A DNA stretch of 64,000 bases, from contig NZ_LHVK01000008.1 of NCBI RefSeq assembly GCF_001269905.1, positions 548,919 to 612,918 of the forward strand. The letters run 5' to 3'. The position numbers and the translations under genes are program-made. The first letter of the stretch is position 1, and every line of letters starts with the position of its first letter. This document shows positions 9,717-18,468 of the stretch, in pieces. The notes under the pieces were generated by a model, which saw only the letters and a program-made list of their open reading frames with translations, did not search any database and had not been told where the DNA came from. This DNA comes from Pseudomonas corrugata. Its GTDB lineage: Bacteria; Pseudomonadota; Gammaproteobacteria; Pseudomonadales; Pseudomonadaceae.

Positions 9717-10768
9717 ATCACCGCTGGTGGCTGGACCCGTGCAAGCCCCTCGATACCCTGGCCCTGGAACGGGCTGCGGCCCGCCAGCAACAACTGACCA
9801 AGCCGGCCGGTTCCCTGGGGCGGCTCGAATCGGTGGCGGTGCAACTGGCGGGCCTGCAAGGGCAGGTCAAGCCAAGCCTGGAGCAACTGTGGATCACGAT
9901 TTTTGCCGGCGACCATGGGGTGGTGGCCGAGGGCGTTTCAGCCTATCCACAGGAAGTCACCGGGCAGATGCTGCTCAACTTCGTCAGTGGCGGCGCGGCC
10001 ATCAGCGTCCTGGCGCGGCAATTGGGTGCCGGGTTGGAGGTCGTGGACCTGGGAACCGTGACGCCGTCGCTGGATCTGCCCGGTGTACGGCATCTGCATG
10101 TCGGGCCAGGCACGGCGAATTTCGTCCAGGGCCCGGCGATGACCGTGGACCAGGGCGAGCAGGCGCTGCAAGCCGGGCGCGACAGCGTTGCCCGTGCGAT
10201 TGCCAGCGGCACGCAGTTGTTCATCGGTGGCGAGATGGGGATCGGCAACACCACGGCGGCCAGTGCCCTGGCGTGCGCCTTGCTCGATTGCCCGGTGGCT
10301 CATCTGGTCGGGCCGGGCACGGGGCTGGACGCGGCGGGTGTCAGTCACAAAGCCCAAGTGATTGAACGTGCTTTGACGCTGCATCGAGCTCAGAGCAACG
10401 ACCCGCTGCAGACGCTGTTCAACCTGGGTGGATTTGAAGTCGCCGCGTTGGCCGGCGCGTACCTGGCTTGTGCGCAGCAAGGCATCGCGGTGCTGGTGGA
10501 CGGCTTTATCTGCAGTGTCGCGGCCTTGGTGGCGGTGCGTCTCAATCCCGGATGCCGGCCATGGTTGCTGTTCGGCCATCGCGGTGCCGAACCGGGGCAT
10601 CGCCACGTCCTGGAAACCCTGGACGCCGAACCGCTGCTCGACCTGGGGCTGCGCCTGGGCGAGGGCAGTGGCGCTGCGCTGGCGGTACCGCTGTTGCGCC
10701 TGGCCTGTGAGCTTCACGGACAAATGGCGACGTTTGCCGAAGCGGCCGTGGCGGATCGCCCGGCATGA
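9713..10768 (+). CDS. cobT: Nicotinate-nucleotide--dimethylbenzimidazole phosphoribosyltransferase
   Basis: CobT (CobU in Pseudomonas naming) makes alpha-ribazole 5'-phosphate from nicotinate mononucleotide and dimethylbenzimidazole, the product of BluB in this operon. The 351-residue protein has [46 protein letters not shown] and, near the end, [17 protein letters not shown], where the catalytic Glu lies. Start and stop overlap the neighbours by ATGA. Confidence 0.95.
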   Translation: MNHRWWLDPCKPLDTLALERAAARQQQLTKPAGSLGRLESVAVQLAGLQGQVKPSLEQLWITIFAGDHGVVAEGVSAYPQEVTGQMLLNFVSGGAAISVLARQLGAGLEVVDLGTVTPSLDLPGVRHLHVGPGTANFVQGPAMTVDQGEQALQAGRDSVARAIASGTQLFIGGEMGIGNTTAASALACALLDCPVAHLVGPGTGLDAAGVSHKAQVIERALTLHRAQSNDPLQTLFNLGGFEVAALAGAYLACAQQGIAVLVDGFICSVAALVAVRLNPGCRPWLLFGHRGAEPGHRHVLETLDAEPLLDLGLRLGEGSGAALAVPLLRLACELHGQMATFAEAAVADRPA

Positions 10769-11340
10769 CCTTGCACCTGGACCTGCTGCGTCATGGTGAA
10801 ACCGAGCTGGGCGGCGGCTTGCGCGGCAGCCTCGATGATGCATTGACGGCCAGGGGCTGGGAACAGATGCACGCGGCCGTAGCAACGGGCGGCCCCTGGG
10901 ATCGACTGGTGAGTTCTCCGTTGCAACGGTGTGCGCGTTTTGCCGAGCAGCTCGGCCGCCGACTCAACGTACCGGTGCACTTGGATGCGGATCTGCAGGA
11001 ACTGCATTTCGGTGCCTGGGAGGGGCGTAGCGCAGCGGCGCTGATGGACACTGACGCCGAAGCCCTGGGCCGATTCTGGGCCGATCCCTATGAGTTCACG
11101 CCCCCCGACGGTGAGCCGGTGCAGGCGTTTTCGATGCGGGTCCTGGCGGCGGTGGAGCGCCTGCATGCAGCTTACGCGGGGCAGCGGGTGCTGCTGGTCA
11201 GCCATGGCGGCGTCATGAAATTGTTGCTGGCCCAGGCCCGAGGCCTGCCCCGGGAGCAACTGCTCAACGTTGAAGTAGCCCACGGTGCGCGGTTCTCCCT
11301 TCGGGTGTCGTCCGGTCCGGTCTTTACGGAGATAAGCTGA
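10765..11340 (+). CDS. Histidine phosphatase, probable alpha-ribazole phosphatase
   Basis: The 191-residue protein belongs to the phosphoglycerate mutase/CobC branch: catalytic motif [15 protein letters not shown] near residue 7, then [26 protein letters not shown] and [14 protein letters not shown] with the second catalytic His. Position between cobT and cobS supports removal of phosphate from alpha-ribazole phosphate or adenosylcobalamin phosphate. It is named CobC in Salmonella; I leave the symbol empty because cobC is used for the decarboxylase here. Confidence 0.88.
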   Translation: MTLHLDLLRHGETELGGGLRGSLDDALTARGWEQMHAAVATGGPWDRLVSSPLQRCARFAEQLGRRLNVPVHLDADLQELHFGAWEGRSAAALMDTDAEALGRFWADPYEFTPPDGEPVQAFSMRVLAAVERLHAAYAGQRVLLVSHGGVMKLLLAQARGLPREQLLNVEVAHGARFSLRVSSGPVFTEIS

Positions 11341-11342
11341 AG

Positions 11343-12074
11343 ATGCTGCCGTTCTGGATCGCCCTGCAATTTCTCAGCAGCTTGCCGGTTCGCCTGCCGG
11401 GCATGCCGGAGCCTGGGGAGCTTGGCCGTTCGCTGTTGTTCTACCCGCTGGTGGGGCTGTTGTTCGGTGCATTGCTCTGGGGCTTCAACACCTTGCTGCT
11501 CGGTACGCCGTTGCTGCTGCATGGCGCGCTTTTGCTGACGGCATGGGTGCTGCTCAGTGGCGGTCTGCACCTGGATGGCCTGGCCGACAGTGCTGACGCC
11601 TGGCTCGGAGGTTTTGGCGACCGCGAACGCACGCTGCTGATCATGAAAGACCCGCGCAGCGGACCGATTGCCGTGATCACTTTGGTATTGGTGCTGCTGC
11701 TCAAGTTCGCGGCGTTGCTGGCGCTGCTCGAACAAGGGCAGGCCCTGGTGTTGCTCATCGTGCCGGTATTGGGGCGTGCGGCGCTGCTGGGTCTGTTCCT
11801 GACCACGCCTTATGTGCGTGCCGGCGGGTTGGGCCAGGCACTCGCCGACCACCTGCCGCGACCCGCGGGGTGGCAGGTCTTGTCGGCCTGTGCGCTGGGG
11901 TGCGGGCTGGTGGCGGGCTGGGTCGGGGTGTTGGCGCTGATCCTCGCCGCGGTGGTGTTCATCGCCTTGCGGCAGATGATGCTGCGCCGGCTGGGTGGGT
12001 GCACGGGCGACACCGCCGGGGCCTTGTTGGAGCTTCTTGAGATGGCGGTGTTGGTGGGGGTGGCATTGGTCTGA
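11343..12074 (+). CDS. cobS: Adenosylcobinamide-GDP ribazoletransferase (cobalamin synthase)
   Basis: CobS (CobV) is the membrane enzyme that joins adenosylcobinamide-GDP and alpha-ribazole, the last step of B12 assembly. The 243-residue, strongly hydrophobic protein starts LPFWIALQFLSSLPVRLPG and has GGLHLDGLADSADAWLGG and MKDPRSGPIAV, the acidic family motifs. It starts 2 bases after the phosphatase stop. It is the last gene of the riboswitch-led operon; a REP pair follows, and no clear terminator was seen. Confidence 0.95.
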   Translation: MLPFWIALQFLSSLPVRLPGMPEPGELGRSLLFYPLVGLLFGALLWGFNTLLLGTPLLLHGALLLTAWVLLSGGLHLDGLADSADAWLGGFGDRERTLLIMKDPRSGPIAVITLVLVLLLKFAALLALLEQGQALVLLIVPVLGRAALLGLFLTTPYVRAGGLGQALADHLPRPAGWQVLSACALGCGLVAGWVGVLALILAAVVFIALRQMMLRRLGGCTGDTAGALLELLEMAVLVGVALV

Positions 12075-12090
12075 CGCCATGCGGAGGTCC

Positions 12091-12179
12091 GTGGGAGCAA
12101 GGCTTGCCCGCGATGAAGACACCTCGATATCAAGCCTCACCGCGTTGACTTCATCGCGGGCAAGCCTTGCTCCCACAAG
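12091..12179. repeat. Paired REP element, family C
   Basis: Units GTGGGAGCAAGGCTTGCCCG (12091) and its inverse CGGGCAAGCCTTGCTCCCAC (12158) flank about 40 bases. It follows the cob operon and may shape its 3' end. Confidence 0.88.
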
Positions 12180-12236
12180 TTGCTCCCAGAGGTTTCCTCG
12201 TCAAGCGATACATTTAAATTTGCATTCATCCAGTTA

Positions 12237-12252
12237 ACGGGTATATACACGC
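12237..12252. promoter_or_regulatory. Probable MarR operator at the regulator's own start
   Basis: ACGGGTATATACACGC matches 14 of 16 bases of the perfect palindrome at 12682-12697 in front of the exporter. It ends 3 bases before the ATG of the MarR gene, so bound protein would block its own expression. See finding. Confidence 0.7.
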
Positions 12253-12255
12253 ATC

Positions 12256-12660
12256 ATGCTTCCTTCCCAATGTCTGTGCATCAACCTGCGTCGCGCCGCC
12301 CGTGGCGTCAGCAGGTATTACGACGGCGCCCTCGACGGCTTCGGGATCAACGTTGCCCAGTATTCTTTGCTGAGCAACCTGGCGCGCCTGGATCAGCCGA
12401 GCATTTCGTCCCTGGCCGAGGCCATGGGCCTGGACCGCAGCACCCTGGGGCGCAATCTTCGGGTGCTGGAAGGCGAGGGGCTGGTGGCGCTTGCCGAGGG
12501 TGAAGACATGCGTAACCGCATCGTCGTGCTGACGCCCGCCGGACGCGACCGACTGGCGGCGGCATTGCCCGCCTGGGAAGCGGCACAACAACGATTGATC
12601 GATAAACTGGGCGCCGAGAAGCGCACGGCATTGCTGGCCTTGCTGGATGAACTGGCGTGA
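12256..12660 (+). CDS. MarR-family transcriptional regulator
   Basis: The 134-residue protein has a winged-helix core: YSLLSNLARLDQPSISSLAEAMGLDRSTLGRNLRVLEGEGLVA is the helix-turn-helix region (about residues 36-78), and the wing follows with EGEDMRNRIVVLTPAGRDRL. It is followed 52 bases later by an MFS gene with a perfect palindrome in between and a near copy at its own start, so it probably represses both and responds to a ligand that is also a substrate of the exporter. A similar MarR/MFS/glutathione peroxidase order is recalled from P. aeruginosa PA1285-PA1287. Confidence 0.88.
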   Translation: MLPSQCLCINLRRAARGVSRYYDGALDGFGINVAQYSLLSNLARLDQPSISSLAEAMGLDRSTLGRNLRVLEGEGLVALAEGEDMRNRIVVLTPAGRDRLAAALPAWEAAQQRLIDKLGAEKRTALLALLDELA

Positions 12661-12681
12661 AGCCGGTTCGTTCGATGATAA

Positions 12682-12697
12682 GCGGGTATATACCCGC
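12682..12697. promoter_or_regulatory. Perfect 16-bp palindrome, probable MarR operator of the MFS gene
   Basis: GCGGGTATATACCCGC is a perfect palindrome 15 bases before the MFS start codon, overlapping where the leader or promoter must lie. Confidence 0.75.
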
Positions 12698-12712
12698 GAG
12701 CGGAGAATAAAA

Positions 12713-13921
12713 ATGACATCGATGTGGCGTACCTGTGGTTGGGTCCTGGTGGGCAGCGCGCTGATCCTGGCGTTGTCCCTGGGGGTGCGGCATGGTTTCG
12801 GGCTGTTCCTGGCCCCCATGAGCACTGAGTTCGGCTGGGGCCGTGAGGTGTTCGCCTTCGCCATCGCCCTGCAGAACCTTATCTGGGGTCTGGCGCAGCC
12901 CTTTACCGGGGCACTGGCCGACCGCTTCGGTGCGGCGAAAGTGGTGATGGTCGGCGGTGTTCTCTATACCTTGGGCCTGGTGTTCATGGGGCTGTCGGAT
13001 TCCGCCTGGTCGCTGTCATTGAGTGCCGGCTTGCTGATTGGTCTTGGCCTGTCCGGCACATCGTTCTCGGTGATTCTCGGGGTGGTCGGTCGCGCTGTTC
13101 CGCCGGAAAAACGCAGCCTGGGGATGGGCATCGCCAGCGCCGCCGGCTCCTTCGGCCAGTTCGCCATGTTGCCGGGCACCTTGGGCTTGATCGGTTGGCT
13201 CGGCTGGTCCGCCGCACTGCTGGCTCTGGGCTTGCTGGTGGCGCTGATCGTACCGCTGGTGAGCATGCTCAAGGACACGCCGATGCCCTTGGCCGGCCAT
13301 GAACAGACCTTGTCCGAAGCGTTGCGCGAAGCGTGCAGCCATTCCGGGTTCTGGTTGCTGGCGTTCGGCTTTTTCGTCTGCGGTTTCCAGGTGGTGTTCA
13401 TCGGCGTGCACCTGCCGGCCTACCTGGTGGACCAACACTTGCCGGCCAGCGTCGGCACCACCGTGCTGGCCCTGGTCGGGCTGTTCAATATCTTCGGCAC
13501 CTACACCGCCGGCTGGCTCGGCGGACGTATGTCCAAGCCACGGCTGCTAACAGGGTTGTACCTGGCGCGGGCGGTGGTGATTGGTGTGTTCCTCTGGCTG
13601 CCGGTCACCACCACCACCGCCTATGCGTTCGGCATGGCGATGGGGTTCTTGTGGCTCTCCACCGTGCCCTTGACCAACGGCACCGTGGCCACCCTGTTCG
13701 GTGTGCGAAATCTCTCGATGCTGGGTGGGATCGTGTTCCTGTTCCACCAGTTGGGATCGTTCCTGGGTGGCTGGCTGGGTGGGGTCGTGTATGACCGCAC
13801 CGGCAGCTACGACCTGATCTGGCAGGCCGCCGTCCTGCTCAGCCTGCTGGCGGCGGCGTTGAACTGGCCGGTGCGTGAGCGCCCGGTGGCACGTCTGCAA
13901 GTCCTGGCGGGTGCGGCATGA
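12713..13921 (+). CDS. MFS transporter (probable exporter, MarR-controlled)
   Basis: The 402-residue protein has twelve hydrophobic segments and the MFS loop motif GALADRFGAAKVVMVGG after helix 2. It is of the monocarboxylate/oxalate-formate-like type (GLGLSGTSFSVILGVVGRAVPPEKRS, HLPAYLVDQHLP). The start at 12713 is preceded by GGAG 9 bases upstream. A 39-residue membrane peptide overlaps its stop by ATGA. The substrate is unknown; control by the adjacent MarR protein suggests a toxic or signalling compound. Confidence 0.85.
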   Translation: MTSMWRTCGWVLVGSALILALSLGVRHGFGLFLAPMSTEFGWGREVFAFAIALQNLIWGLAQPFTGALADRFGAAKVVMVGGVLYTLGLVFMGLSDSAWSLSLSAGLLIGLGLSGTSFSVILGVVGRAVPPEKRSLGMGIASAAGSFGQFAMLPGTLGLIGWLGWSAALLALGLLVALIVPLVSMLKDTPMPLAGHEQTLSEALREACSHSGFWLLAFGFFVCGFQVVFIGVHLPAYLVDQHLPASVGTTVLALVGLFNIFGTYTAGWLGGRMSKPRLLTGLYLARAVVIGVFLWLPVTTTTAYAFGMAMGFLWLSTVPLTNGTVATLFGVRNLSMLGGIVFLFHQLGSFLGGWLGGVVYDRTGSYDLIWQAAVLLSLLAAALNWPVRERPVARLQVLAGAA

Positions 13922-14037
13922 GTCGCGTCGGCCCCTGGTTGATTATTACCGGCGCGGTCCTGCTACTGGCGTTTGCCTGGTGGGGCTGGCATCAGGGCGG
14001 GTTGGCCTTGATGCAACTGGGCATGGGCAACTGCTGA
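13918..14037 (+). CDS. Small membrane peptide of 39 residues, coupled to the MFS gene
   Basis: ATG at 13918 overlaps the MFS stop (ATGA), and the frame runs to TGA 14035-14037. The product has one hydrophobic helix (about residues 7-22, WLIITGAVLLLAFAWWGW) after a basic start MSRVGP and ends in a short tail with a Cys. Translational coupling and a single transmembrane segment suggest a small partner of the transporter. I know no named family. It is below usual length cut-offs, so it can be lost in automatic annotation. Confidence 0.6.
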   Translation: MSRVGPWLIITGAVLLLAFAWWGWHQGGLALMQLGMGNC

Positions 14038-14103
14038 GCGGTGGACGCATCAGGTCATGACGAGTAACGTCGTGGTCTGACATGTCTTCAAGGAAGTGCC
14101 TAC

Positions 14104-14655
14104 ATGCTGATGCGCTGGCTAGCTATCCCCACCCTGCTGCTGGTTGTGACCGGACAAGCCTGGGCAGCCGACTGCCCACCATTGCTGGAGGGTTCGTTGC
14201 CCAAGCTGCGGGCCAAGGAAACCATCGATCTGTGCCAGCGCTTCGCCGGCAAGCCGCTGGTGGTGGTCAATACCGCCAGTTTCTGCGGCTTCGCTCCCCA
14301 GTTCAAAGGCCTCGAAGCCCTGAACCAGCGCTATAAGGACCAAGGCCTGCAAGTGCTGGGCGTGCCGTCCAACGACTTCAAGCAGGAATCCAAGGATAAC
14401 GCCGAGACGGCCAAGGTCTGTTACGTCAACTATGGCGTGACCTTCACCATGACCGAACCGCAACCGGTGCGCGGAGCCGACGCCATACCGTTGTTCAAGC
14501 ACCTGGCCGAGCAGTCCGGGGCGCCGAAATGGAATTTCTACAAGTATGTCGTGGATCGCCAGGGTAAGGTTGTTGCCAGTTTTTCCAGCCGGATCAAGCC
14601 TGATGACCCTGAATTCATCAAGGCGGTGGAAGCGGCGATTGCTTCCAGGCCCTGA
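14104..14655 (+). CDS. Glutathione peroxidase family protein, exported
   Basis: The 183-residue protein starts with a cleavable signal peptide ([16 protein letters not shown], cut before ADCPP), so it acts in the periplasm. It keeps the peroxidase motifs: [15 protein letters not shown] with peroxidatic Cys61, [11 protein letters not shown], and [15 protein letters not shown] with the active-site Trp. It should reduce hydroperoxides with a thiol, in many bacterial members thioredoxin rather than glutathione. The start at 14104 has AAGGAAG upstream; ATG at 14110 is an alternative. A terminator follows. Confidence 0.9.
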   Translation: MLMRWLAIPTLLLVVTGQAWAADCPPLLEGSLPKLRAKETIDLCQRFAGKPLVVVNTASFCGFAPQFKGLEALNQRYKDQGLQVLGVPSNDFKQESKDNAETAKVCYVNYGVTFTMTEPQPVRGADAIPLFKHLAEQSGAPKWNFYKYVVDRQGKVVASFSSRIKPDDPEFIKAVEAAIASRP

Positions 14656-14667
14656 CCTTCAGGCATG

Positions 14668-14703
14668 AAAAAGCCCCGGCTCTTTGCAGAGCACGGGGCT
14701 TTT
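14668..14703. terminator. Rho-independent terminator, usable from both sides
   Basis: The stem AAAAGCCCCG / CGGGGCTTTT, with a second inner stem GCTCT/AGAGC, is flanked by A and T runs. It separates the converging glutathione peroxidase and FadL genes. Confidence 0.88.
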
Positions 14704-14746
14704 CTTTTGCTTCGGATAACGAGGGGTTCAGGCTCGCCGTGAATCA

Positions 14747-16021
14747 TCAGAAGCGGTAGGTTGCGCCAACACCGAAGCCGTTTGCGCTGTTTTCGTATTC
14801 AGCATTGTAAGCCTGGCCCAATGCGTTGGTACGGTTGACGTTGACCTTCTCTTCCTTGAGGTAGGAATAGGCTACGTCGATGGTCAGGTCGTCGGTCGGG
14901 CTCCAGCCAGCGCCCAGGCTGAAGATGGTCCGGTCGCCGGTCGGGATGCGTGGCGAGCGGTCGGTGTTGTTGGCAGGCGACTGGTCGAAGGACAGGCCGG
15001 TACGCAGTATCCACTGTTTGTTCAACTGGTAGGAGGTGCCGATGGCGTAGGCCCAGGTATCGTGCCAGTTTTGTTCTTCGGTGATGGTGCCAAAAAGGGT
15101 TGGGTTCAGCGCGCCGCCACCCGTTACGTCGTTGTTCACTGTGATGTCTTTCAGGCGGCTCCAGCGAGTCCAGGTGCTGCCGGCGTAGACTGTCCAGGCA
15201 TCATTGATCTGCTGGGTGACCGAAAAGTCCACCGTTTCAGGTGTCGTGATGTCCAGCGAGGCGTCATAGCGTCCGCTGCTCAGGAAGCCGGCAGGTGTAC
15301 CTGCTCCCGGAGTTACTTCAGTATGGCCGTCGAGTTTGTACTTGACCTTGGAGTGGTAGGTCAGGCCGACACGAGTGGTATCGGTCGCCTGGACCAGCAA
15401 GCCGATGTTGTAGCCGTAGCCGATATCGTCGCCTTTGATCTTCACATTGCCGTCGTTAGGCGAGAACGGGGTGGTCAGCGCCGACTCCAACTGACCGGAA
15501 ATACGGTTGATCGTCGGGCCGAAACCAATCGAAACCTTGTCATTGAAGGCATAGCTGACAGTTGGCTGGAAGGTCACGACCTTCACTTCGCTCTTGCTGC
15601 CGAAGTTACGACCTTGGAAATTGCTTTCATAGTCGGTGATCAGGCCGAACGGAGCATAGACGCCCAAGCCAAAAGCCCACTGATCGTTGATAGGGTTGAC
15701 GTAGTAGCCCATCGGAACACCGGTGAGTGGAACCATGTCGCCCTTGTTGGTACCGGACTGGGTGCCGCTGGCATCGTTGATGTCAGTAGAGGCGTCAATG
15801 GCGGCAAAGCCACCGGTCACTTGCTGGCGCTTGAGGCGCGACATGCCGGCAGGGTTGCCAAATACGGTACTTGCATCATCGGCAGAGGAAGAACGACCCG
15901 CGAAACCAGTGCCCATGCCACTGATACTCTGTTCGTTCAGCTGGAAGCCGCTGGCGAACAATTGAGTGGAGGCCAAAGTTACGGCGAGGCCAAGGGTGGT
16001 TTTGAGCATCATTTTTTTCAT
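14747..16021 (-). CDS. OmpP1/FadL/TodX-family outer-membrane transport protein
   Basis: The 424-residue beta-barrel protein has a signal peptide (KTTLGLAVTLASTQLFA), the family start SGFQLNEQSISGMGTGFAGR with SADDASTVFGNPAGM, and a C-terminal strand ending in Phe (FGVGATYRF). FadL proteins move long-chain fatty acids or other hydrophobic compounds across the outer membrane. By remembered gene order (next to a glutathione peroxidase gene) it may match P. aeruginosa PA1288/ExFadLO, which exports oxylipins; this needs an alignment. GGAG lies 9 bases before the start. Confidence 0.9.
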   Translation of the reverse strand: MKKMMLKTTLGLAVTLASTQLFASGFQLNEQSISGMGTGFAGRSSSADDASTVFGNPAGMSRLKRQQVTGGFAAIDASTDINDASGTQSGTNKGDMVPLTGVPMGYYVNPINDQWAFGLGVYAPFGLITDYESNFQGRNFGSKSEVKVVTFQPTVSYAFNDKVSIGFGPTINRISGQLESALTTPFSPNDGNVKIKGDDIGYGYNIGLLVQATDTTRVGLTYHSKVKYKLDGHTEVTPGAGTPAGFLSSGRYDASLDITTPETVDFSVTQQINDAWTVYAGSTWTRWSRLKDITVNNDVTGGGALNPTLFGTITEEQNWHDTWAYAIGTSYQLNKQWILRTGLSFDQSPANNTDRSPRIPTGDRTIFSLGAGWSPTDDLTIDVAYSYLKEEKVNVNRTNALGQAYNAEYENSANGFGVGATYRF

Positions 16022-16166
16022 TGTTAGAACTCCATGTGGTCACCGAGGCGAAAATTACCAACATTTTCGTTCAAGCGCTATAGCCTGTGTTGCGTGAGTT
16101 AGAGCGGTTTTGTAGGACAATCCGACCAAATTCGCGAACGTTGTAGGAAGTTTCCAAACATCCTCT

Positions 16167-16649
16167 TCAGCAGGCGACTTGATTCAGCGATGAAACACAG
16201 TGTTGCCAGGCGCAGGTGAAGTCCCGCAGGCGCCCTTGGGGGTGAAATGTCTGGCGCCAGATCCGGGCCATGCCCAGCAGATCGTTGGCGTCGGGAAGCG
16301 GCGTGTTCTGTTCTTCTACCAGCAGCCAGGCGATGGCAGTGGCGTAACGCAGGTTGACGGTCAATTCCAGGTGCGGACCGCTGAGAAAGGCATGTTGGCT
16401 GGCCAGGCCGCGCACGAGGCTGGCGCGTTCCGGATCCAGCGCCAGGTAATGGTCCCAGAGTGCTTGGTGACGGCATTCGGTAATGCGATACAGGCCATGG
16501 CCACGACGGTCGTGCAAGGCTGAACCCAGGCTGGACTGGCTGGCGGCAATGCCCAGCAACAAGGATTCCGCCGTTGCGCTGTGGCGCTCCAGGTACAGGA
16601 GCGTCGGACGGATCACATATCGACACAGTTCGCTGGCAGCGATACCCAT
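16167..16649 (-). CDS. Conserved hypothetical protein, 160 residues
   Basis: I do not recognise the family. The sequence is helical and rich in Leu, Ala, His and Cys (ASELCRYVIRPTLLYLERHS, GHGLYRITECRHQALWDHYL, LRDFTCAWQHCVSSLNQVAC), with no signal peptide. GAGGG lies close before the start at 16649. It lies upstream of, and in the same direction as, the FadL gene, 145 bases apart; co-transcription is possible. A like-placed unknown gene is recalled as PA1289. Confidence 0.7.
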   Translation of the reverse strand: MGIAASELCRYVIRPTLLYLERHSATAESLLLGIAASQSSLGSALHDRRGHGLYRITECRHQALWDHYLALDPERASLVRGLASQHAFLSGPHLELTVNLRYATAIAWLLVEEQNTPLPDANDLLGMARIWRQTFHPQGRLRDFTCAWQHCVSSLNQVAC

Positions 16650-16871
16650 AACACCCTCGAAGCGTAAGAGGGGCGGAGCCTGGAGAGTGGGGCTTGGCAG
16701 CGGTGGATCGGTCCAGGCTCCGCCGACAGCGGATCATGCCGCTTGACTTGAAGTGTAGTGTGATATTTCCGTTGTAAAGGCCTGTTTTTAAAACATCTTC
16801 CGCGAGCGGTTATAACTGTTATATCCGTTGGTGCTTAAGCCGTTTCGCTTTATCGAGAAACTTCAGGCAAT

Positions 16872-16898
16872 AAAAAGCCCCGCTTTTCGGGCGGGGCC
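16872..16898 (-). terminator. Rho-independent terminator of the 74-residue gene
   Basis: Read on the minus strand it is GCCCCGC-CCGAAAA-GCGGGGC followed by TTTTTA. It lies 27 bases after the stop of the gene ending at 16925. Confidence 0.85.
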
Positions 16899-16924
16899 TT
16901 TGGGTTTTCAGCGCTTCTGGCGTC

Positions 16925-17149
16925 TCAGGCAACCAGTGCCTGACGGGTACGCTCGATCACGGCCTGCAGCGGTTCTGCGCTGGAGTATTGATCGGGGTAC
17001 AGGCGTTCGCTGTGACGAGCGATGCCGTGTTCGTTGACCAGCGTGAAGCTGAAGCAGCCTTTGCGAGCGGCCATGATCAGGCAGTTCATTGGAGCAAAAG
17101 CGTTGGTTAGGGTGCGGATGGCATCCTGTGTCTGGATTTGAGTCGACAT
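16925..17149 (-). CDS. Small hypothetical protein, 74 residues
   Basis: The protein (start MSTQIQTQDAIRTLTNAFAP) has one predicted sheet region (CFSFTLVNEHGIARHSERLY) and a C-terminal helix (PLQAVIERTRQALVA). Its size and pattern recall the small Pseudomonas-only DUF families (DUF1652/DUF3509 type), but I cannot assign it to one. AGGAA lies 11 bases upstream of the start, and a strong terminator follows, so it is probably a real single-gene unit. Confidence 0.65.
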   Translation of the reverse strand: MSTQIQTQDAIRTLTNAFAPMNCLIMAARKGCFSFTLVNEHGIARHSERLYPDQYSSAEPLQAVIERTRQALVA

Positions 17150-18057
17150 GTTATGGGTGTTCCTACAAATGACACGGTTATGAACCGTGCAACGTTAAAA
17201 CGTTCCAGTAACGTCGACCACCATTGGTCGAACGAAGAACCCGACTGGAACAAAGCAGCCAGTTTGAGCGCTATATGAAAGTGCGCGCTTGGGCTGGCAG
17301 GTAGGTACTTAGGAGGGCAGGCGACACAGCAAGGGCAAAGGTTCTGGGCCCGGGGTGAAGATCCTGATCAATTTTGCAGGTTGGTTCGGTCAGAGTAATG
17401 AGCGTGGCAACACCCTTTGTATTCAGTCAAAGGCTGTGTTGGCGCAAGGTTACCTGGAAACCATCGAGGGGGTCGGTCCCTTTTATCGGTGAGGCGTCCC
17501 TTGGGATGGCTGACCGTGGAGATGTGTTCGACCCGGAATTGACTTTCAGCTTGGTACTAACGGCGCGGATGTTAACGGATCGAGCCGCACAAGGGAAGCG
17601 GGTTGTTCAAAAAATATCCAGATCCGATGCATTTGGTCGGATAGGCGGGGCGGGGGCATTGTGGCCTCTGAGTGGGGTTATCCCCAGGCTTACCGCCAAA
17701 TGCATCAAGAAAGCGCACCGATATAACCAGTCTGGGTGTTACTTGTGCACACTCCCCGAGGGGGTTGTCACCGAACTGTCATGTCGCAACAATCCGGGGT
17801 GGGTGCCTGTATCCAAAATTTAAGTCAATGAAAAACATCGCTTTTTTTTACTGGTGAAAAAATCGTCAGTTTGAGCGCAGGCCCCGTCCCACAGGGGTTT
17901 CGACCCCTTCAGGGGGGGTTGTCCACTGAGTTATCCACAGCTTCTGTGGATTGTCCCAAGCACTTGCTCTAGCACGGGCGTGCCGGTTTTTTTCAGCTTT
18001 ACCCACACGAAAAAAGGAGTAGAGTGGCGCGCCTTTCGATCTGCCCCATAGTGCGTT
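17150..18057. other. Gene-free region of about 900 bases with inverted repeats and a DnaA-box pair
   Basis: No supported gene. A 149-codon plus-strand frame at 17374-17823 has no ribosome site, family or sensible composition and is rejected. Visible structures: an 11-bp inverted repeat, GATGCATTTGG at 17626 and CCAAATGCATC at 17696, around TTATCCCCA; a G/C hairpin near 17891-17918; an inverted pair of DnaA-box-like nonamers at 17931-17953. An unannotated small RNA is possible. Confidence 0.5.
17931..17953. repeat. Inverted pair of DnaA-box-like 9-mers
   Basis: TTATCCACA (consensus DnaA box) and, inverted, TGTGGATTG form ATCCACAG-CTT-CTGTGGAT. It lies about 100 bases upstream of the SEL1-like gene. 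Confidence 0.55.
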
Positions 18058-18381
18058 ATGAAGTTTCGCTCAGTATCAAATCCTGTTACTTCCACACCCC
18101 CTGGTGTTACCTCGCCCAAGCGCATGTCGATGCGTGTCGCCGAGTGGCTGCTCGACAACCCGCGGCTCGGAGAGAGCCCCAGCGTCAAGCACCTGGCCGG
18201 GCGCCTGCTCAAGCAACCAGCCCGCGAAGGTGTCGTGGCTGCGCAAAGTCGTTTGGGGCAGTTGATGTGCCGTGAATGCGGTAACGCCCGGGACCGGCGC
18301 ATCGGCCAGGATCTGTTGCGCCAGGCTGCTCGGGCCGGGGATCATCGGGCCCGGCAGGCCCTTCTTGAAATAGAAGACTGA
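18058..18381 (+). CDS. SEL1-like repeat protein, 107 residues
   Basis: The small protein has a basic N-terminus (MKFRSVSNPVTSTPPG) and then helical pairs spaced like SEL1/TPR units: MRVAEWLLDNPRLGESPSVKHLAGRLLKQ, then VVAAQSRLGQLMCRECGNARDRRIGQDLL and RQAARAGDHRARQALLEIED, the last matching the AAxxGDxxA pattern. Two cysteines form CREC. Such repeats serve protein binding; no partner is evident. It precedes rmuC on the same strand by 87 bases. Confidence 0.65.
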   Translation: MKFRSVSNPVTSTPPGVTSPKRMSMRVAEWLLDNPRLGESPSVKHLAGRLLKQPAREGVVAAQSRLGQLMCRECGNARDRRIGQDLLRQAARAGDHRARQALLEIED

Positions 18382-18468
18382 AATAGAAGGGTTGGAATCC
18401 AGGCTGAGCTGGGCAACCTCCAGCGGCTTGGTTAACCTTCGGGCTTTATCTGATCGGCAGGATTTGTC

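Noticed and set aside
17374..17823. 149-codon plus-strand frame
   Set aside because: No ribosome site, no family pattern, unusual composition (many Cys, Trp, Arg scattered), and overlapping inverted repeats. Treated as gene-free DNA.
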